Assembly (NCBI GenBank): GCA_026770585.1
Contig: MU646323.1
Location: 608,476-626,825, forward strand
DNA length: 18,350 nucleotides
Direction of reading: 5' to 3'
Source of the DNA: Baffinella frigidus
Lineage: Eukaryota > Cryptophyceae > Cryptomonadales > Baffinellaceae
Shown: positions 6,678 to 14,028 of the stretch, piece after piece
Layout of the letters: every line of letters begins with the position of its first letter
Position numbering within the stretch: the first letter of the stretch is position 1
Made by a program: the position numbers and the translations under genes
The notes under the pieces: model-generated
The model's input: only the letters and a program-made list of their open reading frames with translations
What the model was told of the DNA's origin: nothing
Databases searched by the model: none

Positions 6678-6716
6678 GTGGAGGCGGTGGAGGGCGAGAG
6701 GGCGGGTGCGCAGAAG
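6678..6716 (+). pseudogene. Full-length copy of exon 14, out of frame
   Basis: Reads VEAVEGERAGAQK, 10 or 11 residues like exon 14, and keeps a GT donor. The nearest AG (675-676) is one base too far upstream, so use of this copy would shift the frame. The following TAGAAACGCGCA matches the sequence after the element at 6630-6641, so exon and intron start were duplicated together. Confidence 0.75.
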
Positions 6717-6841
6717 GTCCGTAGAAACGCGCATCGTGGTTGGCAGAGCTAGCGTTCAGCAAAGTCATGCCTCGCCCTGGCAGGGTTGAGCAGCAGCAAA
6801 GTCACGTCTCTCCAGTACCCCGCCAGTACCATGCTAAGCCA

Positions 6842-6891
6842 CACCATCACCAATACCAATACCAACACCAACACCAACACCAACACCACTC
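6842..6891. repeat. CACCAA/TACCAA microsatellite
   Basis: Short hexamer tandem (ACCAATACCAATACCAACACC) within intron 14. The long frames across it are low-complexity His/Gln or Val/Leu translations and not genes. Confidence 0.85.
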
Positions 6892-6931
6892 CCAAGCTCA
6901 ACAACGCCATCTGTCCCTCATGAGGGAACCT

Positions 6932-7026
6932 TAGACCCTGGACCCTGAACACTACACCCGACACCCGACACCCTACACCCTACACCCTACACCCTACACC
7001 CTGAACCCTGAACCGTACACCCTAAG
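6932..7026 (+). repeat. Degenerate telomere-like tract (CCCTACA)
   Basis: CCCTACA/CCCGACA/CCCTGAA heptamers ending CCCTAAGCAG, which forms the acceptor of the exon 15 copy. Confidence 0.8.
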
Positions 7027-7029
7027 CAG

Positions 7030-7064
7030 GAGGCGATCACGGCGCGAGAGGCGGCTGCTAAGGC
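7030..7064 (+). pseudogene. Truncated copy of exon 15 start
   Basis: CAG|GAGGCGATCACGGCGCGAGAGGCGGC... copies the first half of exon 15, then breaks off at AAGG|CTTGAA before a CCCCCCG/CGGGGGG hairpin (7072-7093). Confidence 0.8.
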
Positions 7065-7162
7065 TTGAAATGCCCCCCGAAAATCCGGGGGGGAAGGGCC
7101 ACGGTGGATGCTGGGTGGCAGAGTTACCACCCAAGATTGTAGGGCAGAGTGCCGTGTAGTAA

Positions 7163-7184
7163 AAATAGTCAGATCTGACTATTT
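7163..7184. repeat. Perfect 22-bp palindrome
   Basis: AAATAGTCAGA followed by its exact reverse complement. It lies in intron 14 between the exon 15 copy and exon 15. Role unknown; probably a remnant of a hairpin element. Confidence 0.8.
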
Positions 7185-7346
7185 CGAAAGTCTCATAAGT
7201 TGACATTCTCCCCAGAGAAAAATCGATTTTTCGGAAAGTTGGTACAAATTCCGTGTAAACTGACTTGTTTTCCCAGGTCAGCCTTGCACTCTTGCGTGGT
7301 GAGCATCATCAAAGTGATCGCGGTCTCGTAATGTCTTGTGTGGCAG

Positions 7347-7412
7347 GAGGCGAATGCGGCGCGGGAGGCTGCTGCTAAGGAGGCCAAGGCCGCCCACCAG
7401 GCTGTCGAAGAG
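7347..7412 (+). CDS. Exon 15, coiled coil
   Basis: Twenty-two codons in phase 0, EANAAREAAAKEAKAA then HQAVEE. Acceptor TGTGGCAG|GA, donor GAG|GTGCCC. Partial copies occur on both sides: its start at 7030 and its end several times at 7455-7751. Confidence 0.8.
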
Positions 7413-7454
7413 GTGCCCACCCAAACTCAATCCCGAAACACTCAATGACGCCCA

Positions 7455-7762
7455 GTAGGCACTCCAGGAGGTACACACCCAAACTCAAACCCGAAAGTCT
7501 CAAGGAGGCCAGGGACGCCCACCAGACAATCGAAGATGTACATACCTACACTCAAACCCGAAACCCGAAACCCGAAACCCGAAACCCTAAGCCCTATGAG
7601 GTACACACCTACACTCAAACCCGAAATCCTCAACCCTGAACCCTAAACCCCAAACCCTGAACCCTAAGAGGTACATCCCTACGCTCAAACCCGAAACCCG
7701 AAAACCTGAAGGACGCCCCCCCGCCAAAGATGCCCACCAGGCTCTCGAGGAGGTACACACCC
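7455..7762 (+). repeat. About five tandem echoes of the exon 15 3' junction
   Basis: The unit is exon end (GCCCACCAG..(G)TCGA(A/G)GAG), GT donor and intron start (ACACCCAAACTCAAACCCGAAA). Echoes end near 7470, 7536, 7606, 7670 and 7751. The copy at 7504-7536 reads EARDAHQTIED and continues GTACAT. Between units lie CCCGAAA and CCCTGAA heptamers. Confidence 0.75.
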
Positions 7763-7854
7763 AGATGAAAAACCTCACCCCTCAAGGAAATGCGGGAGCC
7801 TCAACCTTTCATTGTGAAGCGTGGCCTGGCGTGGCCCGGCAGGCGCTCGAGAGC

Positions 7855-8016
7855 GTCTAGTGGGTTTCGGATGTAGGGTTCAAGGGTCGAGGGGGGGTCG
7901 AGTTTATAGCCTAGCATGCTGCATTGGACGTGGGCAATCGACAGGTTCAAGCGCCTCCATGGCTTAAACTCGACCCCCCCTCGACCCTTGAACCCTACAT
8001 CCGAAACCCACTAGAC
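7855..8016. mobile_element. Foldback element with perfect 52-bp arms
   Basis: Arms 7855-7906 and 7965-8016 are exact reverse complements (outer end GTCTAGTGGGTTTCGG). The 58-bp loop (CTAGCATGCTG..CCATGGC) is itself found inverted at 8136-8194, so the block was duplicated in opposite orientation. The left flank is a truncated exon 16 start (CGGCAG|GCGCTCGAGAGC). The acceptor region (GCCTGGCGTGGCCCGGCAG) is repeated on the right at 8025-8042. Confidence 0.85.
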
Positions 8017-8103
8017 GGCGGTCGCCTGGCGTGGCCCGGCAGACTATAACCTCTTAACCCCTAACCCCCTAACCCCTGAATCCTACATCCGAAACCCAGT
8101 AGT

Positions 8104-8240
8104 CGCTGGAAGGGGAGAGAGAGCTCTGCAGGAAGCCATGGAGGCGCTTGAACCTGTCGATTGCCCACGTCCAGGGTAGCATGCTAGACTATTAACTCGA
8201 CCCCCCCTCAACCCTTGAACCCTGTATCCGAAACCCACCA
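8104..8240 (+). pseudogene. Two truncated copies of exon 16 start
   Basis: GTCGCTGGAAGGGGAGAGAG at about 8102 and ACCAG|GCGCTGGAAGGG at 8223 copy the exon 16 start. Both follow ATCCGAAACCCA. Sequence 8136-8222 between them is an inverted copy of the loop and one arm of 7855-8016. Confidence 0.75.
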
Positions 8241-8280
8241 GGCGCTGGAAGGGTGGGGGCGCCTCCTCCCCGCCATCGCG

Positions 8281-8345
8281 GGGAGTTGACTTTTCGCAGA
8301 AAACGGCTCCAATTCCATGGTCAAACCTGTCAACTTTCGAGCTGG
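8281..8345. mobile_element. Possible diverged family A core
   Basis: GAGTTGACTTTTCGCAG..AATTCCATGGTCAAACC and TGTCAACTTTCGAGC keep the stem and its spacing but little else. A similar scrap is near 7198-7265 (AAGTTGACATTCTCC, GGTACAAATTCCG). Confidence 0.45.
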
Positions 8346-8398
8346 GACTCCTCTAAGTAACCCCCCAAACACTGAACTATGGACCTTGAACACGCCAG

Positions 8399-8518
8399 GC
8401 GCTGGAAGGGGAAAGGGCGCGCGCAGCAGTCGCGGCGAAAGAGGCTAAGGACGCTCTGGAGGTGGCTGCGAAGGAGGCTAAGGAGGCGGGGGGGAAGGCC
8501 GCGCAGGCTGAGGAAGAG
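8399..8518 (+). CDS. Exon 16, coiled coil
   Basis: Forty codons in phase 0: ALEGERARAAVAAKEAKDAL, then EVAAKEAKEAGG and KAAQAEEE. A clear Ala/Lys/Glu heptad-like helix. Acceptor CGCCAG|GC, donor GAG|GTGCGG. A downstream copy (8659-8751) carries a frameshift. Confidence 0.85.
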
Positions 8519-8578
8519 GTGCGGTGGGTTTGGGGTTTAGGGTGCAGGGGTGCAGGGGTTTAGGGGTCAGGGCGATGG

Positions 8579-8658
8579 GCAGAAATCCGGCATACAATAC
8601 TATATACAGAAATCCGGTATATGATACTATATGCAGACATCCGGCATATAATGATATA
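8579..8658. repeat. Three ~27-bp tandem units
   Basis: CAGA(A/C)ATCCGG(C/T)ATA followed by (C/T)(A/G)AT(A/G)(C/A)TATA, three times. AT-rich, intronic, no coding role seen. Confidence 0.75.
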
Positions 8659-8751
8659 GGCTAAGGATGCTCTGGAGGTGGCTGTGAAGGAGGCTAAGGA
8701 GGCGGAGGGGGGAGGCCGCGCAGGCCGAGGAGGAGGTGCGCCTGGTTTAGG
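8659..8751 (+). pseudogene. Copy of exon 16 3' part with frameshift
   Basis: GCTAAGGATGCTCTGGAGG... repeats the last ~85 nt of exon 16 up to GAGGAGGAG|GTGCG. A one-base difference at GCGGAGGGGGGAGGCC shifts the frame relative to exon 16. The GT donor is kept. 8752-8811 then holds TCCAGGG repeats. Confidence 0.75.
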
Positions 8752-8861
8752 GTCCACAGTCCAGGGTCCAGGGTCCAGGGTCCAGGGGTGCAGGGGGGTG
8801 GGGGACAGGGTGGTTGGCAGAGATCCGGCCAGGTTCGAGTAAACCTGCAAACCCTACCCAG

Positions 8862-9557
8862 GTAGCGAAAATGCGGGATGAGTCATCCGCGCAGGATTAG
8901 TACCAGGGAAGAATAGAATCGGTGAGCCTAAACAATCGAGTGTTTGTGTACGGGTAGCGAAGCTGAGCGCCGAGGCTGGGGCGCTGCGGGATGAGTAGTC
9001 CTGATTAGTACCAGGGAAGAAAAAGAAAAAATTAGGACCAGGGAAGATGAGGACTAGTCAAAAGTCGTCGGCGCGTCCACGCCGCGGCAAGCGTGTTGAC
9101 TGAACCGCGCGGGGTCGTACAGGTAGCGAGGCTTACCGGGGCGCTGCACGACTCGGGTTGGCTGGCTATTCTAAAGATGACATGCCGTCAAACCGCGCGG
9201 GGTTGTACCACACGGTGGACTACGAACCTTTCATCAAAAGTCAACTTACCTGAAGACAATAAACTTTGAGGATTTTTCTAATGCAAATTGGTCACGTGAC
9301 AACCCGGAATCTGGGGTCAACGAAACCCTCATAGCCCACCCGAGTGGGTTGACTAATTCGGTAGCGAGGTTCGCCGGGGCGCTGCGGGACTCGGGTTGGC
9401 GGGCTATTCTAAAGTTGACATGCTGGATTTGCGGTGCAAATCCGTCATCTTTGGGGCGGAAACGAGCCCGGGCGCTCCAAATTGGTGAGCCTAAACAATC
9501 GAGTGTTTCGTACAGGTAACGAGGCTGAGCGCGGAAGCTGGGGTGCTGTGCGACGCC
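8862..9557 (+). pseudogene. Five truncated copies of exon 17 start
   Basis: Copies of GTAGCG(A/C)(G/A)GCTGAGC... start at 8862, 8954, 9123, 9361 and 9516. All degenerate after 20-42 nt. The 8954 copy reads VAKLSAEAGALRDE then TAG; the acceptors at 8954 (ACGG) and 9361 (TTCG) are lost. Family A fragments lie between copies and in two cases (8927-8953, 9483-9515) supply the bases just before the exon copy, one ending GTACAG. Confidence 0.8.
9389..9515 (+). mobile_element. Family A element ending at an acceptor
   Basis: Begins ACTCGG|GTTGGCGGGCTATTC inside an exon 17 copy and contains the AAGTTGACATGC...GTCATCTTT stem. It continues AGCCCGGGCGCTCC and TTGGTGAGCCTAAAC, and ends TTTCGTACAG|GTAACG, where the next exon copy starts. 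It thus has potential GT...AG borders. Confidence 0.7.
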
Positions 9558-9575
9558 TCTTCAGTTATATGTGTC

Positions 9576-9708
9576 CCTTCAGGACGCGCCCGTACTAACG
9601 TGTGTGTTCCCTCAGGACACGCCCGTACTAACTTGTTTATTCCCTCAGGACGCGCCCCTACTAACCCAGGACGCGCCAGTACTAACGTGCCCCTTTTTTC
9701 GTGGACAG
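9576..9708 (+). repeat. Tandem branch-point / acceptor-like units before exon 17
   Basis: (T)CAGGACGCGCCCGTACTAAC units are repeated about four times (near 9577, 9612, 9646, 9667). Most carry (T/C)ACTAAC, the classical branch-point motif, followed by a CCCTCAG-type acceptor. The last one, TACTAAC at about 9680, sits 20-25 bp upstream of the true acceptor GTGGACAG. Confidence 0.7.
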
Positions 9709-9783
9709 GTAGCGCGGCTGAGCGCAGAGGCCGGGGCGCTACGTGACGCCGCGCGCGCGCTGCGCGACTCGGCGGAGGGCCAG
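9709..9783 (+). CDS. Exon 17, coiled coil
   Basis: Twenty-five codons in phase 0: VARLSAEAGALRDAARAL then RDSAEGQ, a regular heptad-like helix. Acceptor GTGGACAG|GT, donor CAG|GTTCAC. It is the only one of six tandem copies with full length and intact borders. Confidence 0.8.
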
Positions 9784-9789
9784 GTTCAC

Positions 9790-9943
9790 CTTAAACCCTA
9801 CACCCTGAAGCCTGAACACTAAAACTCTCAACCCTATACCCTAAACCCCTAAACCCTAACCCTAGGACCTAAAACCCTAAACCCTAAGACCGAAACACCT
9901 AAACCCCTAAACCCTCTATCTTAAACTCTAAACCCTAAACGCA
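9790..9943 (+). repeat. Telomere-like tract in intron 17
   Basis: CCCTAAA with many variants, ending CCCTAAACGCAG, which forms the acceptor of an exon 18 copy. Confidence 0.85.
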
Positions 9944-9944
9944 G

Positions 9945-9971
9945 GATGGAGGAGCGGCGGTGGCCAAGGAG
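9945..9971 (+). pseudogene. Copy 1 of exon 18 start
   Basis: GATGGAGGAGCGGCGG... reads DGGAAVAKE, with GAG|GTGGTG at its end matching the internal GATGAG|GTGGTG of exon 18. Followed by AATGACTTATGAAAACT-type repeats (9978-10100) that also occur before exon 1 (305-440). Confidence 0.75.
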
Positions 9972-10102
9972 GTGGTGCCATGACTTATGAAAACTAAATT
10001 ACTCATGAAAACTAAATGACTTATGTCAACTACTGACTTATGATCCGGACATCATGACTACGAAATCCTATTTGCTCATGCAAACCAATGACTTATGATC
10101 AG

Positions 10103-10232
10103 GACGGAGGGGCAGCGGCGGTGGCGGAGGCACTCGGGTTGGCGGGCTATGCTTAAGTTGACATTCCGGGTGTGTGGTACCAATCCGTCAACTTTGCGCT
10201 GCGGCAGGACGGGGGGGCGGCGGTGGAGCGCG
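10103..10232 (+). pseudogene. Copies 2 and 3 of exon 18 start with a family A spacer
   Basis: Copy 2 (10103-10130, DGGAAAVAE) breaks into CACTCGGGTTGGCGGGC, the start of a ~77-bp family A element (10131-10207) that ends GCGGCAG. Copy 3 (10208-10232, DGGAAVER) breaks at GCGCG|TCCTGCCGCA, which is the inverse of the TGCGGCAGGAC before it. Confidence 0.75.
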
Positions 10233-10310
10233 TCCTGCCGCAACACGCAAGCTAGTACTGGGCATGTCTAGGAGAAACACTCAGAACCGTAGCATCTTCC
10301 CTGGCTGCAG

Positions 10311-10349
10311 GATAGGGGCGCGGCGGCGGTTGTAGAGGCGGCGGATGAG
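10311..10349 (+). pseudogene. Copy 4 of exon 18, split by an AGGT-flanked element
   Basis: Reads DRGAAAVVEAADE in the exon 18 frame up to GATGAG. The element 10352-10492 intervenes. The frame resumes at 10495 with GTGGTGCGCCTAGCT, against GTGGTGCGTCTGCGG in exon 18, before diverging. Acceptor GCTGCAG is intact. Confidence 0.8.
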
Positions 10350-10351
10350 GT

Positions 10352-10492
10352 TAATCTCCATACAAGTATTAATTAATTGCTCTTGGGCAACGAAAATTAC
10401 TATACGATTTGCTCATAAAAGTAATAGTAGAGCATTTGTGTAGTAAATTTCGTTACGCCAAAAGCAATTAATTAATACTTGTATGGAGATGA
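10352..10492. mobile_element. Introner-like TIR element with AGGT target duplication
   Basis: 141 bp. The ends TAATCTCCATACAAG.. and ..CTTGTATGGAGATGA form ~30-bp terminal inverted repeats with one mismatch, and the rest of the element also folds imperfectly. AGGT lies on both sides (10348-10351 and 10493-10496). Excision at AG|GTTAAT...GAAG|GTGGTG removes the element plus one AGGT and exactly restores GATGAGGTGGTGCG of exon 18. Confidence 0.9.
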
Positions 10493-10629
10493 AGGTGGTG
10501 CGCCTAGCTCTAGCCTCCTCAACATCGCAGAACCTCCTCAAGATCTCAGAGGGAGTTCCCCGTAACCTCCTCAAGATCTCACACACATGTCTCCAACCTC
10601 CCTCCCCTGAAAACGTTGCGTTCCTGCAG

Positions 10630-10734
10630 GATGGAGGGGCGGCGGCGGTGGCGGAGGCACTTGGGTTGGCGGACTATGCTTAAGTTGACATGCCGGGTGT
10701 GTGGTACAAATCCGTCAACTTTGCGCTGCGGCAG
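10630..10734 (+). pseudogene. Copy 5 of exon 18 start plus family A spacer
   Basis: DGGAAAVAE (10630-10657) runs into CACTTGGGTTGGCGGAC, a ~77-bp family A element with AAGTTGAC..GTCAACTT stem. It ends GCTGCGGCAG, which is the acceptor of exon 18 itself. The arrangement is almost identical to 10103-10207. Confidence 0.8.
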
Positions 10735-10801
10735 GACGGAGGGGCAGCGGCGATGGCGGAGGCGGCGGATGAGGTGGTGCGTCTGCGGGTCGAGGTCGCA
10801 G
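10735..10801 (+). CDS. Exon 18, coiled coil, GC donor
   Basis: Twenty-two codons plus one base: DGGAAAMAEAADEVVRLRVE then VA. Acceptor GCGGCAG|GA is supplied by a family A element. The donor is GCAG|GCGAGT, a GC-AG intron; no GT donor keeps the frame with exon 19. Leaves in phase 1, as exon 19 requires. Confidence 0.75.
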
Positions 10802-10817
10802 GCGAGTCCCCACCCGC

Positions 10818-10864
10818 TCCTAAGTTGACGGGTTTGTACCGATGATTCAGCATGTCAACTTAAA
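10818..10864 (-). mobile_element. Reverse-oriented family A fragment
   Basis: On the minus strand this reads AAGTTGACATGCTGAAT..GGTACAAACCCGTCAACTT, matching the forward copies at 10680-10722. It lies just after the exon 18 donor. A copy of the exon 18 end with a lost donor (GGCAG|GGGAGT) follows at 10882-10896. Confidence 0.75.
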
Positions 10865-10904
10865 GATAGTCTGTGAACCCGGGGTGGAGGTGGCAGGGGA
10901 GTCC

Positions 10905-11055
10905 TTCGTCTTTTCTGTCCTCTGCTTCTTCTTCGTCTTCGTCTGGTTTCCTCTTTTTTTATTTTCTTCTCCTTCATCTTCTTCTTCGTCGTCTTCGTCT
11001 TCTTCGTCGTCGTCGTCTTCTTCTTCTTCTTTTTCTTCTTTTTTATTATTACCCT
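10905..11055 (+). repeat. Pyrimidine-rich TTC/TCG microsatellite
   Basis: CTT, CTTCGT and CGT triplet runs on the sense strand. Long frames through it are Ser or Lys/Arg runs and are not genes. 11056-11170 has no recognisable feature. Confidence 0.85.
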
Positions 11056-11191
11056 CAGACCCTTCTGAAAAGTGACCACCTACTGCCTAGAACCGCTTGC
11101 CCCGAGAACGGGCTTGCTTCCTTCCAGACATCCTACGGACCGCATAACAAGCGGAATACGCCCAACGTATGAGGTGGTCCACCGGTCCGTG

Positions 11192-11301
11192 AAAAGACGG
11201 GGGCTATCGGTCCGTTCTAAGATTAAGATGGGGGATGTCGGTCCGGTTCAAGATGGGGGCTGTCGGTCCGTTCTAAGATGGGGGCTATCGGTCCGTTAAA
11301 A
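11192..11301 (+). repeat. Four tandem ~25-30-bp units
   Basis: Unit (A)GATGGGGGCTRTCGGTCCGTT, four times with small changes. 11302-11600 holds further short repeats (AGAGTTCTACCGCA twice, TTTATTAACAAC twice). A copy of the exon 19 acceptor with branch-like TACTAAC lies at 11432-11458. Confidence 0.75.
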
Positions 11302-11632
11302 TCACCTCGGTGACCAATTGGATCCGGACCAGTTTGTTGTCTCTAAAGAACTCGCTCTCCCTTCATCTTTCTTCTTCTTTATTAACCTCTTAAAGTCCCT
11401 GTAAACAGGTCCTGATGGAAAGTGATCGACTTACTAACGAATCGGTGGCAGGGGCCTAACTAATCGGTGGAGAGAGATCTTTATTAACAACTTTATTGAG
11501 AGAGATTTATTAACAACCCCCATAGAGTTAGAGTTCTACCGCAGAGTTCTACCGCACCAAAAGAGTTCTATTGGTGGTAATAGAATTCTATCGGCAGTTG
11601 TCACTAAAGAATTCTCTCGCGATCGGTGGCAG

Positions 11633-11718
11633 GGGCCGAGGCGCGCGCCGCAGAGGCGGACAAGGGGAGGAGGGCCGCGGCGGCGAAGCTCGTCGAGGCC
11701 GACGCCGCCAGGGAGAAG
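11633..11718 (+). CDS. Exon 19, coiled coil
   Basis: Two bases complete a Gly codon, then 28 codons: AEARAAEADKGRRAAAAK and LVEADAAREK. Acceptor CGGTGGCAG|GG, donor AAG|GTACCC. Phase agrees with exon 18. A decoy acceptor copy (GGTGGCAG|GGGCC) is at 11445-11456. Confidence 0.8.
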
Positions 11719-12755
11719 GTACCCTATTCGATGCCAAGGAGAAGGTGCCCTATTAGGGTTTACAACACCAGGATTCGTACCGGGAATACGACAGATGGAC
11801 GCCTTGCGAAATAGAATGTCGAGGCCGACGCCGCCAGGGATACGGTACCTTTCACATCGGGCTACCAAGAGATCTTCTGGCCGCAATACCCTACGCTTCT
11901 CTTATTAGATTGAATTTTGCGAGGCGCCCATCTGACATATCTCCGTTGCGAATCCTGGTTTTGTAAATCCTAAGGGTCTCTCTGAGAAGGGCCGAGGCTG
12001 CGAAGCTCGTCTCTGAGGAGGGCCGACGCCGCCAGGGAGAAGGCACCCTCTTAGATTATATTTCGCAAGGCGTCTTACATATTGCCGGTACAACTCCTGG
12101 TAGTGTAAACCCTAAGGGTTTATGTCTGCCCCTCCTCCTCTCTCTGCGCCCCCTCCGAGAAGGAGGCAGACGCCGCAAGGTAGAAGGTACCCTATTAGAT
12201 GCCAGGGAGAATGTACCCTATTCGACGCCAGGGAGAAGGTGCCCCATAAGGGTTCACAACACTAGGATTCGTACCGGAAATACGACAGATGGACGCCTTG
12301 CGAAATAGAATGTCAAGGCCGACGCGGCCAGGGAGAAGGTACGCTACCTTTTCTCCTCTTAGATTCGATTTCGCAAGGCGCCCATCTGACATATTGCTGG
12401 CGCAAATTCTGGTGGTGTGAACCGTAAGGGTCTCTCACCCCCCCCCTCCGAGAAGACGCCAGGGAGAAGGTACTCGCTGTGCTTTTCTACCAGATTTCCT
12501 GTTCTAAATGTGTTATTGTCGAAATGGGCTCCGCGCGGGAAAAATCGAGGTCAGGTCAGCAACATTTTTTTAATTGTTTTGCCTTTTTGTGTCATCTTAT
12601 GGGTGGGAGATGCTATTTTGAGATAAAAACCATGCCTAAGATAGCATAAAAGTCCATTTTTTGGAAATTTTCCTGATTTCCTGACCTGACCTCGATTCCG
12701 CGCGAAGCTCATTTCGACAATATAAAGTGAACGAGAGAAGGTGCCCTACGCGTCT
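11719..12755 (+). repeat. About nine echoes of the exon 19 donor junction
   Basis: GACGCCAGGGAGAAG|GTRCCCT-type sequences recur with the junction near 11748, 11850, 12044, 12188, 12213, 12238, 12338, 12470 and 12740. Some are broken (GAGAATGTACC, GATACGGTACC). Each is tied to a copy of the ~75-bp family B repeat. No second intact exon is seen. Confidence 0.75.
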
Positions 12756-12835
12756 CCTGTTAGATTATTTTTCGCAAGGCGTCCATCTAACATATTTCTG
12801 GTACAAAACCTGGTGGTGTAAACCCTAAGGGTCTC
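11748..12835. mobile_element. Family B: ~75-bp element, four forward and two reverse copies
   Basis: Forward copies near 11903-11980, 12051-12122, 12357-12437 and 12759-12835 run from TTAGATT(C)..TTTCGCAAGGCG through CCATCTGACATATT to TAAACCCTAAGGGTCTCTC. Reverse copies at about 11750-11818 and 12243-12312 start AGGGTTTACAACACCAGG and end CGAAATAGAATGTC. Each abuts a GAGAAGGTACCCT-type junction. Two orientations with constant ends argue for mobility. Confidence 0.7.
12513..12723. mobile_element. TIR element in intron 19
   Basis: Arms 12513-12559 (TTATTGTCGAAATGGGC...) and 12681-12723 (...GCTCATTTCGACAATA) pair over about 42 bp with two mismatches and a 4-nt bulge. The AT-rich middle contains ATGCTATTTTGAGATAAAA and no coding. 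MITE-like, about 211 bp. Confidence 0.8.
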
Positions 12836-12928
12836 TCTCTGCCCCCACCTCTGAGAATTATACAGCAAGCCCAGTTGTATTTACCCACAGCTATGCTCAC
12901 TCCACATCCTCCCCCCACCCACCTGCAG

Positions 12929-13066
12929 GAGGCAGCCCGGGCGCGGGAGGCGGATGGCGAGCGGGCAAGGGGGGAGGAGGCGGCGCGCGCGGCGAGGGAG
13001 GGGGTCGAGGGGCGGCTGCGTGAGGCGGAGGGCCGCGCTGTGGCCGCTGAGGACCTCTCGGCCCAG
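12929..13066 (+). CDS. Exon 20, coiled coil
   Basis: Forty-six codons in phase 0: EAARAREADGERARGEEAA, RAAREGVEGRLREAEG, RAVAAEDLSAQ. One of the longest continuous helical exons, rich in Ala, Arg and Glu. Acceptor CCTGCAG|GA, donor CAG|GTTGCC. Partial copies of its end follow at 13194, 13397 and 13521. Confidence 0.85.
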
Positions 13067-13082
13067 GTTGCCTTCTACTGGG

Positions 13083-13168
13083 TTTAAGGGTGTAGGGTGT
13101 AGGTTAAGGGTGTAGGGTGTAGGTTAAGGGTGTAGGGTGACTTGTACTGGGTTTGGGGTGTAGGGTGT
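13083..13168 (-). repeat. Antisense telomere-like tracts
   Basis: GGTGTAGGGTGTAGG and related GTTTAGGG-type heptamers, with a second patch at 13286-13375 (GGTTGAGGGTTTAGGG-like). These and 8525-8570 are the main places where the G-rich strand is sense; all others are C-rich. Confidence 0.8.
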
Positions 13169-13193
13169 AAGGCCCCTCTGCCTTCTCACAAAA

Positions 13194-13554
13194 AGGCCGC
13201 GGAGGACTTCGCGGCCCAGGTTCTCCCGAAACCCGAAACCCTGACCCCGAGATCCTGAACCGTAAAAAACGTTATCGCTGCAGGGATTTAGGGCGTAGGG
13301 TTGAGGGTTGAGGGTTGAGGGTTTATGGCTTATTTCTTTTAGGGTTTACTTGGTTTAGGGCGTAGGGTTTACCACCCGCATGATGCCAACACGAACGGAT
13401 GGCGAGGGAGGGCGTCGAGGGGCGGCGGTGGAAGGCGGAGAGCCGACACCATACGGTGGACTCATATGGACTGTGTGGACTATTATACCCATAGGGTCGG
13501 ACCTTCGCCTCCTCACTGAATCGCGCTGTGGCCGCGGAGGACCTTGCGGCCAAG
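13194..13554 (+). pseudogene. Copies of the exon 20 3' part
   Basis: 13194-13219 repeats GCCGCGGAGGACTTCGCGGCCCAG|GT. 13397-13445 repeats GCGAGGGAGGGCGTCGAGG.. and is then cut by a ~75-bp insertion (13446-13520). 13521-13554 resumes with CGCTGTGGCCGCGGAGG...AAG|GTTGGC. Removing the insertion approximately restores the exon. Confidence 0.75.
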
Positions 13555-13618
13555 GTTGGCTTCGCAACCCCTAGCCATTGCACCGTACAACCTTTCGGGT
13601 GTCGGGTGTCGGGTTTAG

Positions 13619-14028
13619 CTGCGCGGGGAGTAAACCATAAACCCTAACCCCTAAACCCTAAACCCTAAACACGAAACACGAAACACGAAACGTGTGTCGT
13701 GCGCGCAGCTTCGCAGGGAGGTGGAAGCGTTCCCCCGAACCGTGAACCCTGAACCCTAAACCCTGAAACCTTCATCCGTGCAGGGCGTTACCGAGACCCT
13801 CAAACCCTCAACCATTGTTGGACACGCAGCGTCGCGTGGAGGTGGAGGCGGTCCTAACTCCTCAGCATCAGTCCTCTCGCAGCGTCCTCTGTGGTCAATA
13901 ACTAACCGAATTCTTTACACCTCTCTTCGCGCTAACCGAATCGGTTAGTTATTGACCACAGAGGACGCTCCGAGAGGACTTGTTTTTACACCTCTCTTCG
14001 CGAGCAGCTTCGCGTGGAGGTGGAGGCG
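13619..14028 (+). pseudogene. Four short copies of exon 21 start
   Basis: Copies begin at 13619 (after TTTAG, degraded), 13709 (LRREVEA, no GT follows), 13830 (RRVEVEA|GTCCTA) and 14008 (LRVEVEA|GTCCTA). The last three are 21 nt, seven codons. Copies 3 and 4 keep both a CAG acceptor and a GT donor, so they could be in-frame cassette exons. Confidence 0.7.
13870..13980. mobile_element. Foldback element between exon 21 copies
   Basis: Arms 13870-13909 and 13941-13980 pair at 39 of 40 positions (AGTCCTCTCGCAGCG...AACTAACCGA). A half copy of one arm follows the next exon copy at 14048-14100, so element and exon copy were duplicated together. Confidence 0.85.

Noticed and set aside
6678-6716. A real exon duplicating exon 14
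   Set aside because: Its only nearby acceptor is displaced by one base and would break the frame; kept as a pseudo-exon.
11536-11886. 116-codon minus-strand open frame
   Set aside because: Antisense of exon 19 and family B repeats; no recognisable domain.
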